Positions 12,840-23,404 of a stretch of 64,000 nucleotides of DNA are shown in pieces. The first letter of the stretch is position 1. The number at the start of each line of letters is the position of its first letter. A program made the translations under genes and the position numbers. Under the pieces are notes generated by a model, which saw only the letters and a program-made list of their open reading frames with translations, searched no databases and was not told the DNA's origin. Source of the DNA: Blasia pusilla (Eukaryota; Marchantiophyta; Marchantiopsida; Blasiales); contig CM114275.1 of the NCBI GenBank assembly GCA_050084515.1, positions 24,862,001-24,926,000 of the forward strand, in the 5' to 3' direction.

Positions 12840-15440
12840 CACAAGTCCAACGTTCAAGGTAGTAGGTGCACAATATTTATACAATGGAACATTTTGGTTA
12901 TTTAGTGGAATCTCATGTTAATTTTAGGAGTGTGGTTGATTGGTAAATGCAATCTTCTTCCAAGATTCCTCTCATTCTCTTTCCTTACTTTTGGATAACT
13001 CTACCTTCCAAGTTTTAATGCAATCTACATATAGAAACAATGTATGGATTACTTTCAAAGAATTATGGGACGTTTTATTCTCGGTGTTCATTTTTAGCAA
13101 CTATTTGGAGGTTGTATAAAAAAGAGAGGATGGAGAACTAGAGAATTAAAAGTTCCAAGGTGCGGTTTAGAAACGCTATTGGGAGTGAGATGTACTTAGT
13201 TTTAATTTTGACCTTTCATGAGATTTATAGATATAGCCATTTGTGAAATTCACAAGTTTTGTTGCAATTAATACCAACTTGCTACCAATGAGGGTTAAAT
13301 CGGTAAAGTCAAAGATTGGTTGGATAGAGGTTTAAAAGATGTTCGTGGATGTGTAGTTGGAATCCCCCATATACAAAGCGGGCTCCTCCAAGATCCTTAC
13401 TAAAATTACTTTTCTTCAAGAAGGATGTTAAAGTGATGAATGAGAAAATAGGATGAATGACCATGGTTGCATAAAAACGGACAAGTTTGTCCCTAGAACG
13501 GATAAGTCTGGATATGTGCACGAACATGGATTACAAGAGATGGGAACCACACTTATAGTTCATGATGGAAGGTAGGGCAAGGGCAAGTGGGGCAATAAGG
13601 GGGGAGGGAATGGAGGTGGAGGGAGGAAGAAATGGGAGAGTATGGAATACCAAGGCAAGTGGCGGGAATGAGAAAGAAGAACAAGGTGGGGGCCAAGTGA
13701 TAAGCATCCACTATATGGATAAGTCATTCCATTGGACGGAATCTATGGGTTTTTCATGATTCCATGAATGCTATTTTCCCCTTTTATTTTATTGCTAAAA
13801 ACAATAGGATGGTTGGTCTAAGGGATGGGAACAATTCTAATACACCAAATTTGAAATTATACGACAAGAAAAAGAAGAATAAAGAAGAGAATGGGGATAT
13901 CAAGGTGTTACATTCAAATGATAATAATCCAAGGATCACCAAATTAATGCCTATGGTTTTTTTTTAATATAGAAACCTATGGGAGGTGATCCATTTTTCC
14001 CATAAAAAATAGTCGTGTATGCATCTTTCGCAAGCTCCAAATAAGTTTATTTTCTCAATAGAGATTACTTTTCTTTTGAAAATTCTAGACCCATCTTTTT
14101 ATATATTTAATATGTGTAAGCTAAGGTTTAGACACAAAGAGAAAATATTTTTTAATAAGTAAATTGATCCATTGAATGAATTTATATTTCAACAAGTATT
14201 TCGGAGAAAATATACTTCAACCCAAAAATCTGAAATTCCCAAATTATTCAAGAATTCCACATAATCATCGTTTTGTACATGGTATGTAAAACCCATTAAA
14301 AGAATGACATGCATACATACATAAACCATATATTAGCTATTGTTAAAGCTAAAGAAAGATGTGATATAGGATTTGGTTACTATATCATTAGACCCATTTT
14401 ACTTCTTGCACAACTTTTAATTTATCAAAATATTATTAAAAAAAGATTATTGTTTTTTCCAAGAGAATAGGAGATTCGGGTAAAGAAAAATATTTACCCA
14501 AATCTCTTCTAATACTTATATCTTTATGCCAAAAATTTGACTATTTCTACTAGAACGATCATTGTATTGTCCTAGAGAGGTTTTTTTTCTGTTTTTTTTT
14601 CTCTGTAAATAGAGATGATAAGTTCTAATCCACACCAACATACAACAAGGTCTATACTTTCATAACATTAGGATTTAAGGCATGTAAAAATGTTCTACGA
14701 ATGGCATTTAATCCTTTTCTCAATAAATTTTTTTGGTGTTTCTCATTGAATTTTTTTTCATATAATTTTTTATTGGAATTTTGATGAAAATATTTATCAG
14801 AATTTGAAGAGCATTTCTGAAATGGAAAAAATCAAATTTACACATATGTCCTTTTAAGTTTAAGAGCTTATGACACGTGGCATATAATCGCAAGACCGGG
14901 CACGTTTACATGTAAATCCCTCGTGTGTCCTCAATTTTTGGCACCTTGCGCATGTGATTAGATTAGTTTACTATGAACAACATTATAAGTTTGAGCCAAT
15001 TTTCTCATCTCAAAATTATTTTCCCAACTAATTGTTGTTACCTTATAATTATTCGATTGTTTCAACTCATCCGTAGTCCTTATCCGTAAAATTTTGTCAA
15101 AAAATAATATTATGAATAATAATCCATTTTAATACACAAAATTATGAACATCAACACATCTATATTATTGGAGATATTGAAGAGTTATTTTTTAATTAAA
15201 AAATACTTTTTTTAACATATGACATATGCACAATAATAATAAAATATTATCTATTTTACTGGCAACTAGAAAATATTTCTTCTCTTATGAACAACAACAA
15301 GGGGAAAAAAGTTATATGAAATATGTTGTATAATATGAAATCCTTCCACTTCCGTGCACGACACGAGCTGTCTATTAGTTAGTAATATTATTACAATAAT
15401 GAAAATCCCCCAACGAAAAAAAAAACCGCAGAATTTATCG
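12840..15440. other. A+T-rich intergenic DNA
   Basis: No gene was recognised. The segment 13500-13690 is one member of a dispersed repeat whose other copy is at 32739-32920. The rest is A+T-rich with short chance frames. Confidence 0.55.
13500..13690. repeat. Dispersed repeat, copy 1
   Basis: Starting near ATAAGTCTGGATATGTGCAC and running through TTATAGTTCATGATGGAAGG and a G-rich tract (AATAAGGGGGGAGGGAATGG), this matches 32739-32920 in the same orientation at roughly 80% by eye. No coding content or element ends were identified. Confidence 0.7.
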
Positions 15441-16640
15441 AATTCTCGCAAGCTCATCTAGTAAAATGGACCAGAGATGTCGCAGATCCGATGGCCACGC
15501 TTCGACGCCGCCTACAACTTTCCCGCAGGCGTGTCCGGATGGTCTTGGACCGCCCGTTTCGCCCACGTGGCCTACCTCTTTAATAGGGATGTCAGAAAAT
15601 TAAAGGCACCGTCTTGCTACCAAAGCGGGAGCCACTTCTTGACCAGTCCCCAGAGTCCGGACTCCCCACTCGGGAACAAGTTAATGAACTTAAGGGGACG
15701 GAATGGTGTTTCGGAGACTCAGACAGAGTCGGACTTTGCGAGAAGTTGAGATTACTAAAATGACGCCGGGCGACAAACCCAGAATTGACTGGTACTTAGC
15801 CTCATAATGAAGGAATCTTAGGGCTGCGCAAGTCTCCGCCTATGAAACCCACGCGCAGCCCCCTAAACGAGGACTAAACGCGCTTAATGCAGATTACCAG
15901 TCCCACTCAGTTATTAATGGAACCGGGGGAACAACCCCTTTTTGTCGATGCTGCTTGGAAGAAGTGGATGGAGGGTACTAAGCGTTTTACTAATATTAAG
16001 CGTTTTACTAATGGTGAGTTTTAAGATTCTTATGTGGAGTGTGACATGGCCCGTACGATTATGGTCGTGGGCTTGGCTTTTGAAAAGATGGTGGTGGGGA
16101 ATCGTGACAGAGTTGTTACTTTGTAGTCACGGTAATTCAATGTGTAGATATTTGAGTCGTTACTGATAATTGTCATTGAATTTGGGTTTTTTAATTAGAT
16201 TATATAAATATGGGGGTGTCTAAGATGAACATGGACGGAATAGCCCGGGGCCAAGGTGTCAAACTTAGGTCTAGTCTTGGTTTTATTCCGGAGGAATAAA
16301 AAGCAACAATTTTACACCGTGCCGTGTTAAAGGATCGGAAGCGCGACAAAACCGCACACTCATGTATTTATGATTAGAAACTGGCCTGGGAAGAAAGGAG
16401 CGGGGAATACCAAAACGGGAATCTCAAGAGCTACCCGTTTTGGGGCCGGGGAAAACTCCGGTTGGGCAAGTCCGGGTGACCAAGAACTCCCGGATAGGGA
16501 CATCTTTGACATCCCCTATTATATAGCTTGCATGTGTCATGGAGGGATCTAGATTTGAGAAAAACTTATTGGGTAGTTTTTTTTTTAAGACTCGTCTATG
16601 CTCGTGTCCCACACGGGTGAAAGAAGCCTTCCTTCTCATC
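15440..16640. other. G+C-richer block of unknown origin
   Basis: Base composition changes abruptly from A+T-rich to CG-containing sequence rich in CCGG and CCCG words. Short frames such as 15477-15749 (plus) have no recognised domain. Around 15940-16130 a plus-strand reading contains a short duplicated unit (AAGCGTTTTACTAAT twice, at 15979-16011). It could be a decayed retroelement or a relic of another repeat; nothing identifies it. Confidence 0.35.
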
Positions 16641-17669
16641 TACTTTAGTTAGATGAAACTGAACTATTAGAGGGGATAGATGTCAAGACCATAGACAATC
16701 CAAAAGGACAGGTGTCGAGTAGGGAGATGTTTGTTCTTGAGATCCCTTTTGCCAATAATATTATAGATTACGCTTCTTTTGATACGTGTGAGTTTTTTTT
16801 CGCAATAAGACACTTATTTTTTTTACTGGTAGATGAAGATTTTGATTACTTATGGAAGGAGGTGGGAGACGATTTTTCCCATTTTGATTGAAAGCTTCAC
16901 TAATCTAAAGTTTGTAGATTGTCAAATGAAAAGACGAATACTAAGGGATCCTACCACTTCATGAAATATAATTTGGATGAGTTATGGGATGAACGAACTT
17001 GGTATTGAAAATATTGCACTTGTGAGGCATGAATGCCCTCCAAATTTATCAATTTTTTGGTCCACCTTTAGCCTTAGTATGATCCACAATAACCCCAAAA
17101 CCAATCAATGAATTTTCTTAGCCTTGGGATTGGTACAATCCATTCTAATGGGCAATATGCAATTTCACTAAGTGGAAGGAGGTGTACATGCAACTACCAC
17201 CACATTACAAAGATGCCCTTTTGTATTCACCATTTGTTCACATCTTGTCATTTGTGAAAGGTTTGTGGGCATTTTTTTTTCTATTCTTGAATATAAATCA
17301 AAGAATGGGTGTGAACATGATAAACTCCAAAAGGACTTTTATTTATTTTATTTTTTCATTGGGATCATTCTCATCCATGGATATTTCCTATTCAATTGCT
17401 TTTTTTTTCTACTTGACACATGAGAAAGATAAAGTAGTAAGAACATTGCATCTCCAAGTGCAACAAATACACTAAAAACATTCCATAAAACCTTCGTGCC
17501 TATGCTTCCTTGTCTTTGGCTTTGTCAAATTTAGCCCATGGTTAATTTCTCTTCGATTCCATATCCGTATTTTTCGAATGTGAGACTCAAGTGCAATGGC
17601 CAAAGCCTTCCTTACAACAGGTGTTGGGATCAAATCTCCTATCGCCTTATGATGTATGACCGGATGATA
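16640..17669. other. A+T-rich intergenic DNA
   Basis: No gene, element end or RNA gene was recognised. Homopolymer T runs dominate 16790-17420. Confidence 0.5.
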
Positions 17670-17673
17670 ACTC
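17670..17673. repeat. Target site duplication ACTC, left copy
   Basis: ACTC directly precedes TGTCGTG, the left end of the element, and ACTC also directly follows the right end at 23863-23866. The duplication could be counted as 5 bp (AACTC) if the last A of the element is assigned to the target. Confidence 0.7.
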
Positions 17674-17815
17674 TGTCGTGCACATACATATCGCTACACA
17701 ACATACATCGCTGGTCACATCTACACCACACAACACCGATCTTCCCCACACACGGGTCGATCCACACATGTACAAAAATCAACTCATACATATACATGGA
17801 GATCACGCAACCGCC
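17674..17815 (-). repeat. Left (3') terminus of the DNMT element
   Basis: About 142 bp starting TGTCGTGCACATACATATCG. It aligns at about 80% by eye with 43734-43875. A G-rich purine run on the minus strand (TAGGGGGGCGG) sits immediately inside, at 17814-17824, and could be a polypurine tract. Confidence 0.65.
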
Positions 17816-17887
17816 CCCCTAGCTGGCAGTTGGATACCCCTAACTCTAGATAGAAAATATCACATCTCTCTGACATGACCTACTACC

Positions 17888-18232
17888 CTATACACATCTC
17901 GGACACATCCATGGTCCCGTGGGAACCACATCAAGAGGGGGGGTCAGACATGACATATGCCACCCTCGAGAACAACCATCACATACCAACATGGTGGCTG
18001 CACCCCTCGCAGATCCGCACAACATACACCTCAAGCTTGCAGGTACCAGTGCCAAGCTTGGATCCACCGTCCCATCTACGTTCGGAAGATGACATGGCGC
18101 ACAATTGCGCACATGATCCTTCCAAACCATACCATCTCGTCCCTCCAACATGAGGACTCCGGTCGGTAATACCTCGCGCACACGTAGGATAGTGCGCCCT
18201 GCAGTGACATCTAGCGTCGTGGGTGCCGCCTG
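17888..18232 (-). pseudogene. Integrase C-terminal end and PHD finger of the DNMT element
   Basis: Continues the integrase frame after a single stop at 18233-18235. The first part (TILRVREVLPTGVLMLEGRDG, then VRNCAPCH) is the end of the integrase C-terminal domain. Residues encoded at 17891-18028 form a complete C4HC3 PHD finger: C-x2-C-x11-C-x2-C-x4-H-x2-C-x14-C-x2-C, with the usual Trp two residues before the seventh Cys (GPWMCPRC). PHD fingers bind histone tails, commonly the H3 N-terminus. At the end of an integrase it could steer insertion to chosen chromatin, as chromodomains do in chromoviruses. That role is inference. The frame ends two codons after the last Cys. Confidence 0.85.
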
Positions 18233-19123
18233 CTATAAATACACGTAATCTCCAAGATGAAACCTCCTAATCCCTGGACGATAACCTCCTCCACGAATGG
18301 TCGCGTACCTCAATGTATCTCTATGTTGGGCAATAGCTAAGTTCTCAAAGGCCATAGGCATAACTCTACGAGAAACTTCTGCCCTCTGAGAACATGCTTG
18401 CACCCACACATCTGGATCATCAAGATCTAACACCTCCGCCATGTCACGTCGAATCGCTGCAGGTAAATCTGGCTCTCTCCCAAAGAGCAAAAAGTACGGT
18501 GAAAATGACGCCAAGGATGCCTGCCGACTAAAGCGATAACCCATAGCCAACCATGGCAATTGTAGGTCCCACTCCCTCAATCCCCCGCGCAAGCCATACT
18601 TGCGCAATCCTCTCTTCACCGTCTGTACCACTCTCTCCGCCAATCCATCCGCCTCGGGATGATCCCTCGGCGTGGTGCGGTGATCTATCGGCCTTTGATC
18701 ACACAAGGCTCGAAACTCTCCCTCGAACTCGGTAACCTGGTCGGTCAACACCTCCGCCGGTGCACCAAAGTGACTAAGCACACACGATCTAGAAACGCAT
18801 AAGTTGTTCCTCGCCGCTTGTCGGTAGTGCCACCAACTCTATCCACTTGGAGAAATGCTCCACCATGACCAACACGTACCTATGATGACGCCCTGTCAAT
18901 GGCAAAGGTCCCGCAAATTCTAAACTCCACCGATAACCTAAACCCATAATCGGCAAAGGATGTAGCTGCGAGTGGGAGCGTTGAAGGATGCTCGCACTCT
19001 GTCACATACCATACATCGGCCACAAAGCTGCTGTACCAAGTATGCATGCCGCGCCACCAATATCTTGAACCCGAGTAAGCGTAAGTGCGCTTTACTCGAA
19101 ATGTCCCAACTCCTCATGGGCAT
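18233..19123 (-). pseudogene. Integrase of the DNMT element, decayed
   Basis: The N-terminal HHCC zinc finger region is visible at 18938-19123 (SKAHLRLLGF ... CGRCMVCDRV). The catalytic core lies at 18300-18781: EVLTDQVTEF holds the second Asp, and DHPEADGLAERVVQ holds the Glu of the D,D35E triad. FHLGDYVYL then starts the C-terminal domain. There is a frame break between finger and core and a stop at 18233-18235. Integrase joins cDNA to host DNA, and the 4-bp flanking duplication fits its action. The order RT, RNase H, integrase is that of Ty3/Gypsy. Confidence 0.75.
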
Positions 19124-19465
19124 GTCGCACTACACGTGCTCATTTGGGAAGGATGAGGTACCACTCGTATCCTACCATCTCCCCATACCCGCAAAATGTG
19201 AGTCCCCTCCCACCGAACCTCTTGGCTCTCAGAGGATCCGATCCGCTCCCCTAGCACTCATGTACTCGTAATGACGCTTGGTCGCAAGAAGTCCACAACC
19301 TCCACGTCGTCATGGATATCACGACCACCTGTCGCCTCCTCACTAACCTCCGGATCCAAAGACTCATTATCCAACCCCACCACTGGAGTCATCACCTGTG
19401 GCTGACCTGCCATAGTCAACCAACAAAGATAGGCAGATGCATGCCAACCGTGCACCATCTCCTCA

Positions 19466-20085
19466 TCACTCTCTCCGTGCCATCGAGCTCCCGTGACGCG
19501 TCTCTCGACTCGGACATGGGTTACGACTCAACCCATCCGCATCCTGGTTCAGCCGACCTGGCCTATGAACCACCTCAAACTCATACTCCTGTAGTAATAG
19601 AGCCCACCTAGCAAGCTTTCCCGTAAGCTTGTCTGACTCCATCAACCACTTCAACGGCTGATGATCAGTGATAAGTGTGAAAGGGTTGCCAAATAAATAG
19701 CACCTAAAATGTGCCACGGCCCACACTGCAGCCAAGCACTCTCCCTCATAGGAGTGACCCGCCCTGCAATGTTGTTCGATCGACTCGCATAAGCCACAAC
19801 GAACTCCCTCTCCTCGTCATCCCTCTGAGTAAGCACTGCTCTTAGACCCAACATGCTCCAATCCGTATGTAACTGGAATGGGCGACCCCTAACCGGTCTC
19901 TGTAAAATGGGTGAGGACGTCAACCTGTCCATGAGCTCCTGAAATGCTCGCTCCTGATCATCTCCCCACAACCACACCTGATCAAGTCTCGTCAACAAGG
20001 TCAAAGACTTTGTGATCGCACTAAAACCCTTGATATACCGTCGATAGAAGTTTGCCAGTCCAAGAAATGCTCGGACTCGACTCAC
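19466..20085 (-). pseudogene. RNase H of the DNMT element
   Basis: Two overlapping frames (19651-20085 and 19466-19735) cover a Gypsy RNase H. It opens with the RT connection VRAFLGLANFYRRYIKGF. The first catalytic Asp is in LHTDWSMLGLRAVL; further acidic residues are in TDHQPLKWLMESDKL and LNQDADGLSRNP. One small indel near 19735 separates the pieces. RNase H removes the RNA strand during cDNA synthesis. Confidence 0.75.
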
Positions 20086-20131
20086 ATCTGTAGGGCGTGG
20101 AATCTGCGCAGCAATAGCCTCTACCTTCGTC

Positions 20132-20944
20132 TCATCGAACGCCTAACCCACTCGGGTATATGGTGTGTCCCAAGTACTCAATCTTCTCTGAAAGAATCTG
20201 CACTTGCTTGGATGTAACTTCAGTCCATGTAAGCGCAATGCCGAAACACCTCCTCCAAGTGTCGCTCATGCTCCTCAACCGTGGAATCAAGATAAGAATA
20301 TCATCTATGTAACATCGTACAAAATCCAAGCCGGCCGTAATCCTATCCATCACTCTCTGAAACTCCATGCAGCGCGTTCTTCAACCCAAATGGTAAGAAC
20401 CGCCACTCATACAAGCAATCTTTCCCGAACCGATCTATCCCCAGAATGTTGTCTTCTCCTGTCCTCCAACTTTGATAGGAAGCGATGATAGCCCTGAGAG
20501 ATCTAAATCATGAAGATCTTTGCATGCCCTACCGCATCAAAGATCTCCTCAAGAGTAGGCATGGCATACCGATCGACCTCGTGCAGTCGGTTGATAGGAC
20601 GGTAATCTCCACACATCCGCCTATCCGTCCAATTGCCATACATATCCTTCTTTGCCGGCATGATGTGGCGGATGCATACTCCCCATGTGACAACTCCACA
20701 AGTCCCGCCTCCAATAAGTCCCGACTCCGCTCTGAATCAAGGCTCGCTCCATATCGAATACTGAGGGTCGACGAAAGATTGGCGTATCACTAGCCAACTC
20801 AATCCGTATCCCGGGACCCTTCAGCGTACCCAAGTCTCTCATACTGAAGGCAAAACAACTGACATGCCCTCTCAGAAACCTATGATCTCGCCGTCGCTCT
20901 CCTCCTATCAACTTGAGACCTATCACAGGCTCCCAAGTCTCCAT
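20132..20944 (-). pseudogene. Reverse transcriptase of the DNMT element
   Basis: The fingers and palm are spread over 20621-20944 (start, GIRIELASDTPIFRR) and 20132-20368. The catalytic motif YIDD is encoded at 20300-20311, followed by LSEKIEYLGHTI, the typical Ty3/Gypsy continuation. Between them a decayed stretch still encodes pieces such as RMCGDYRPINRL in another frame. Several indels break the gene. Family and order are clear; activity in this copy is unlikely. Confidence 0.75.
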
Positions 20945-21259
20945 CGTGACCTCACTCGGAGAGGATGCAACCTCCGGCTTTGGTTGCTATGTAGCAACCC
21001 TAGCCACCTCCGCAACAACCACTCCACTCTGACCTCCTACACCATGCTCCACATCCAAAAAATGAATATGTGCTACTCTAGCCGCCTTCTTACTCTCTGC
21101 TCGAACGACGTCCCAGGAAGTCCATGGGTGCCTATCTCTCCTCGTCTCGCCCCCAGCCAATGCCTGTACAGACCCTGTAGGCAGTGGTCCAACTCGTGGA
21201 CGTGACAACATGGATGATACTCGCATCCGTCTCTGCTCAGCCATACCTAGGCTGACTAT

Positions 21260-22200
21260 CTATGTGAGACAGTTGAGGTCCATCACCTGCCCCAACACTT
21301 GTCTCCGTGATGCCTCAGTCATCCCTGGCACCGCCGTAGTACCGGTAGTGAACCCCATGGCGCGCTCGCGCTCATCTGTTGTAGGCTCCTCCAATACTCC
21401 GGTCACCTCATCCCAAATCATGCCTGGTCCTCCCTGACAAAAGGCATGGGATGCTGGGAAGCTCACCAACGTAGGTAAGGCTTCCCTCAACTCCCCCACC
21501 CTATTGGCCGTGGCCAACGGTGGTCTATCATCGCGTGTCACCACCTGAGATCGACGCCCTGAGTCCAAAATAGCATCCACCGTGAGATGTGGTGCTCTCT
21601 GGACTCCACTGTAGGCTCGACTCAGTACCTCTGATGGTATCAGGTTCGTCCACCACAGTCGTGGACGATGGGCACTTGACCCAACTCTCGCTGCATCTAA
21701 CAACACAGCCGGTCCCAACCAGGACCTCACGTGATGTACACTCGTCATCACACGTGCACGAGTATCTCCCAACAATGGCACGTTCTCCAAAATGTACGCT
21801 GGAGAACATATCGACTCTGTTGCAAGTGTCGTACTACTCGCAAAGATCTCCCAAAACATCCACGACCTCGGATCCGCAATCCAAATCCTCGGCCCGGTGA
21901 TGAATGACACGACATGGCCATCCAAAGCAATCACCAAATGAATGGTGCCAACTCTATCCAGATCCTGCGCCCCCACCAAAGATATGTCGACGGGTAGCAT
22001 ATGCTGGTATCCCCGTACTGCAGATACCGACAACAACTCAGGATACCTCTGGACCAATCTCGCCACGTGACGTAATGATACTCTTGGCGGTCTCATCTCT
22101 CTCCACATAAAGGTACCGATGCACCGTATGCCCGCTTGCAATATCTGCGGCCAATCGGTGCTAATCCCTCGAGAGATCTAACACCCTAACACCCTCCTCG
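21260..22200 (-). pseudogene. Cytosine C5 DNA methyltransferase domain in the pol of the DNMT element
   Basis: Motifs of C5-cytosine methyltransferases appear in canonical order on the minus strand. Motif I/II: VRVLDL, then RYLYVERDETA, at about 22080-22190. Motif IV: GWPC at 21912-21923, where TGT encodes the catalytic Cys, followed by HSSPGRGFGLR and DPRSWMFWEI. Motif VI: ILENVP near 21790. Motif VIII: HRPRLWWTN near 21660. Motifs IX/X: DERERAMGF and RRQVLGQVMDLN at 21270-21390. Such enzymes transfer methyl from S-adenosylmethionine to carbon 5 of cytosine. The order I to X is not rearranged as it is in plant DRM proteins. Three single-base frame shifts cluster around motif IV and one stop lies after motif I, so this copy is probably dead. 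It lies between protease and RT, in the main frame for most of its length. Confidence 0.85.
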
Positions 22201-22681
22201 GCACCGCCACACAACAGTGTGGTATCTAGTGGGGTCATCGTCTCCACTCCAAGAGCCCGATCGCCACGTGACTCTCGCTGCTCTGGGATAAAAACATGAC
22301 TCACGCCGCCTCACGAGGTCGTCGGCACTCCTCTGTAGCTCTCTCGAGTCGCCCCATAATGGTGAAGAGGCATCGCTAACATGGGAAGAGACACCGCCAT
22401 GGCCTGTCTCTCCGTGGGACTATCCGCTCTTGGGAGATCCTGCATGTGCGTTCCTCCAATAACTCTCTGGCAAGCTAACACTACCTGTGAAAGCCGCCAA
22501 CGTGGTCATAGACTCGCCTCGTGATCGACCATCTCATCCCGCAAACTGCACGGGTAACTGACTCATCCGACCATCACCTGACCGCCATCCTGGCCGATAA
22601 GCAACGGTCTCCTCCCGAAGTCAGGGGATGAATCCTAGGGGATATAACATTTCTCACTCCCCACCAACACATCGCATTTAC
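22201..22681 (-). other. Decayed linker between protease and methyltransferase
   Basis: About 480 bp of G+C-rich sequence on the polyprotein path without a recognisable domain and with stops in all frames. It may hold the ancestral N-terminal part of the methyltransferase region or a linker. Confidence 0.4.
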
Positions 22682-23041
22682 TCACCGGTGTCGTAATCGC
22701 ACGCGTGTGCGCACCATAGCACTATCCGTCGCATGCTCTGGCTGGACTCTCACAACAATATCCTGTCGAGTCATATAATGAGTGGGTGATACGCCCCAAA
22801 TCGAGGTCTGTATCTGGAAGGGACAAGGCTCAATGTCGGCCTTCCGTAACCCCAACGCTAAACACGCCGCCTTCCCTAATATCAAGGGTTGCGCTCCTGA
22901 ATCAAGTAGGACGCGCTGTGGGTGGTATACTGTCTCCGTCGGACTAACCAAGCGAAATACTCCAGCTCGGTTATCCAGTAACACTACTCCAGGTGTCACC
23001 ACTGCTCGCTCTATGGCCGGTCGAGCTGGCATATCTACCAA
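22682..23041 (-). pseudogene. Retropepsin-like protease of the DNMT element
   Basis: The 119-codon frame contains the aspartic protease active-site motif DSGA in VLLDSGAQPLILGKAAC (Asp-Ser-Gly codons at 22895-22903), preceded by the hydrophobic strand typical of retropepsins. It shares the frame of RT, integrase and PHD. The first Met, at 23041, may be internal. Only about 360 bp separate it from the promoter-bearing terminus, leaving no room for gag. Confidence 0.7.
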
Positions 23042-23404
23042 CTTTGCCGTCCGCCGCCCTGCCCTAAAATTCGTGACCTAACTCTAGCCGCCTTTACTTG
23101 ACAGCCCCCCGACGGCTGCAAGACCCAAAGTTGCCCGGTCCTTCTCTTTCGACGCCTTCACTTCCGTACACCCGACGCCCCACCACACGCTACACTCGGC
23201 TGCTGTCCCCCAACAATCTGCACCAGCAAAATCTGAGAAAAACGGACAGCGCTTCCGCCCACGGCCTTCCGAACAGAAAAATGACACAAAATGGCACACA
23301 CACGTCTCTAGGGGCTCCCCAACCGAGGCAACTCGCTTGCCTATCTGCAAACAACGAATTCCCACCAGCCCCCTCTCATCTTTCTCATGTAAAAATAAAG
23401 AGCA
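23042..23404 (-). other. Leader of the DNMT element
   Basis: Non-coding by inspection; the frames here lack domains. It contains the leader motif GCGGAAGCGCTGTCC near 23245-23258, which matches the two copies in the Gypsy-2 leader. This is where the primer binding site and gag of a normal element would lie. I found neither. Confidence 0.5.

Larger units (their letters stand above)
8838..12840 (-). mobile_element. Gag-only Gypsy fragment (Gypsy-2)
   Basis: The minus strand holds a decayed gag (9362-10576) preceded by a long leader with little coding character (10750-12200) and a probable LTR or promoter region to about 12840. No protease, RT or integrase follows: the sequence is cut at the edge of Gypsy-1 near 8838. 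The leader carries two copies of a GCGGAAGCGCTGCC-containing unit that also occurs in the leader of the 17674-23862 element. The right boundary is uncertain, as no paired LTR was found. Confidence 0.55.

Noticed and set aside
21260-22200. DIRS-type adenine methyltransferase
   Set aside because: The motifs (GWPC, ENV, RxR-like, ERERAMGF) are those of cytosine C5 enzymes, and the element has a D,D35E integrase rather than a tyrosine recombinase.
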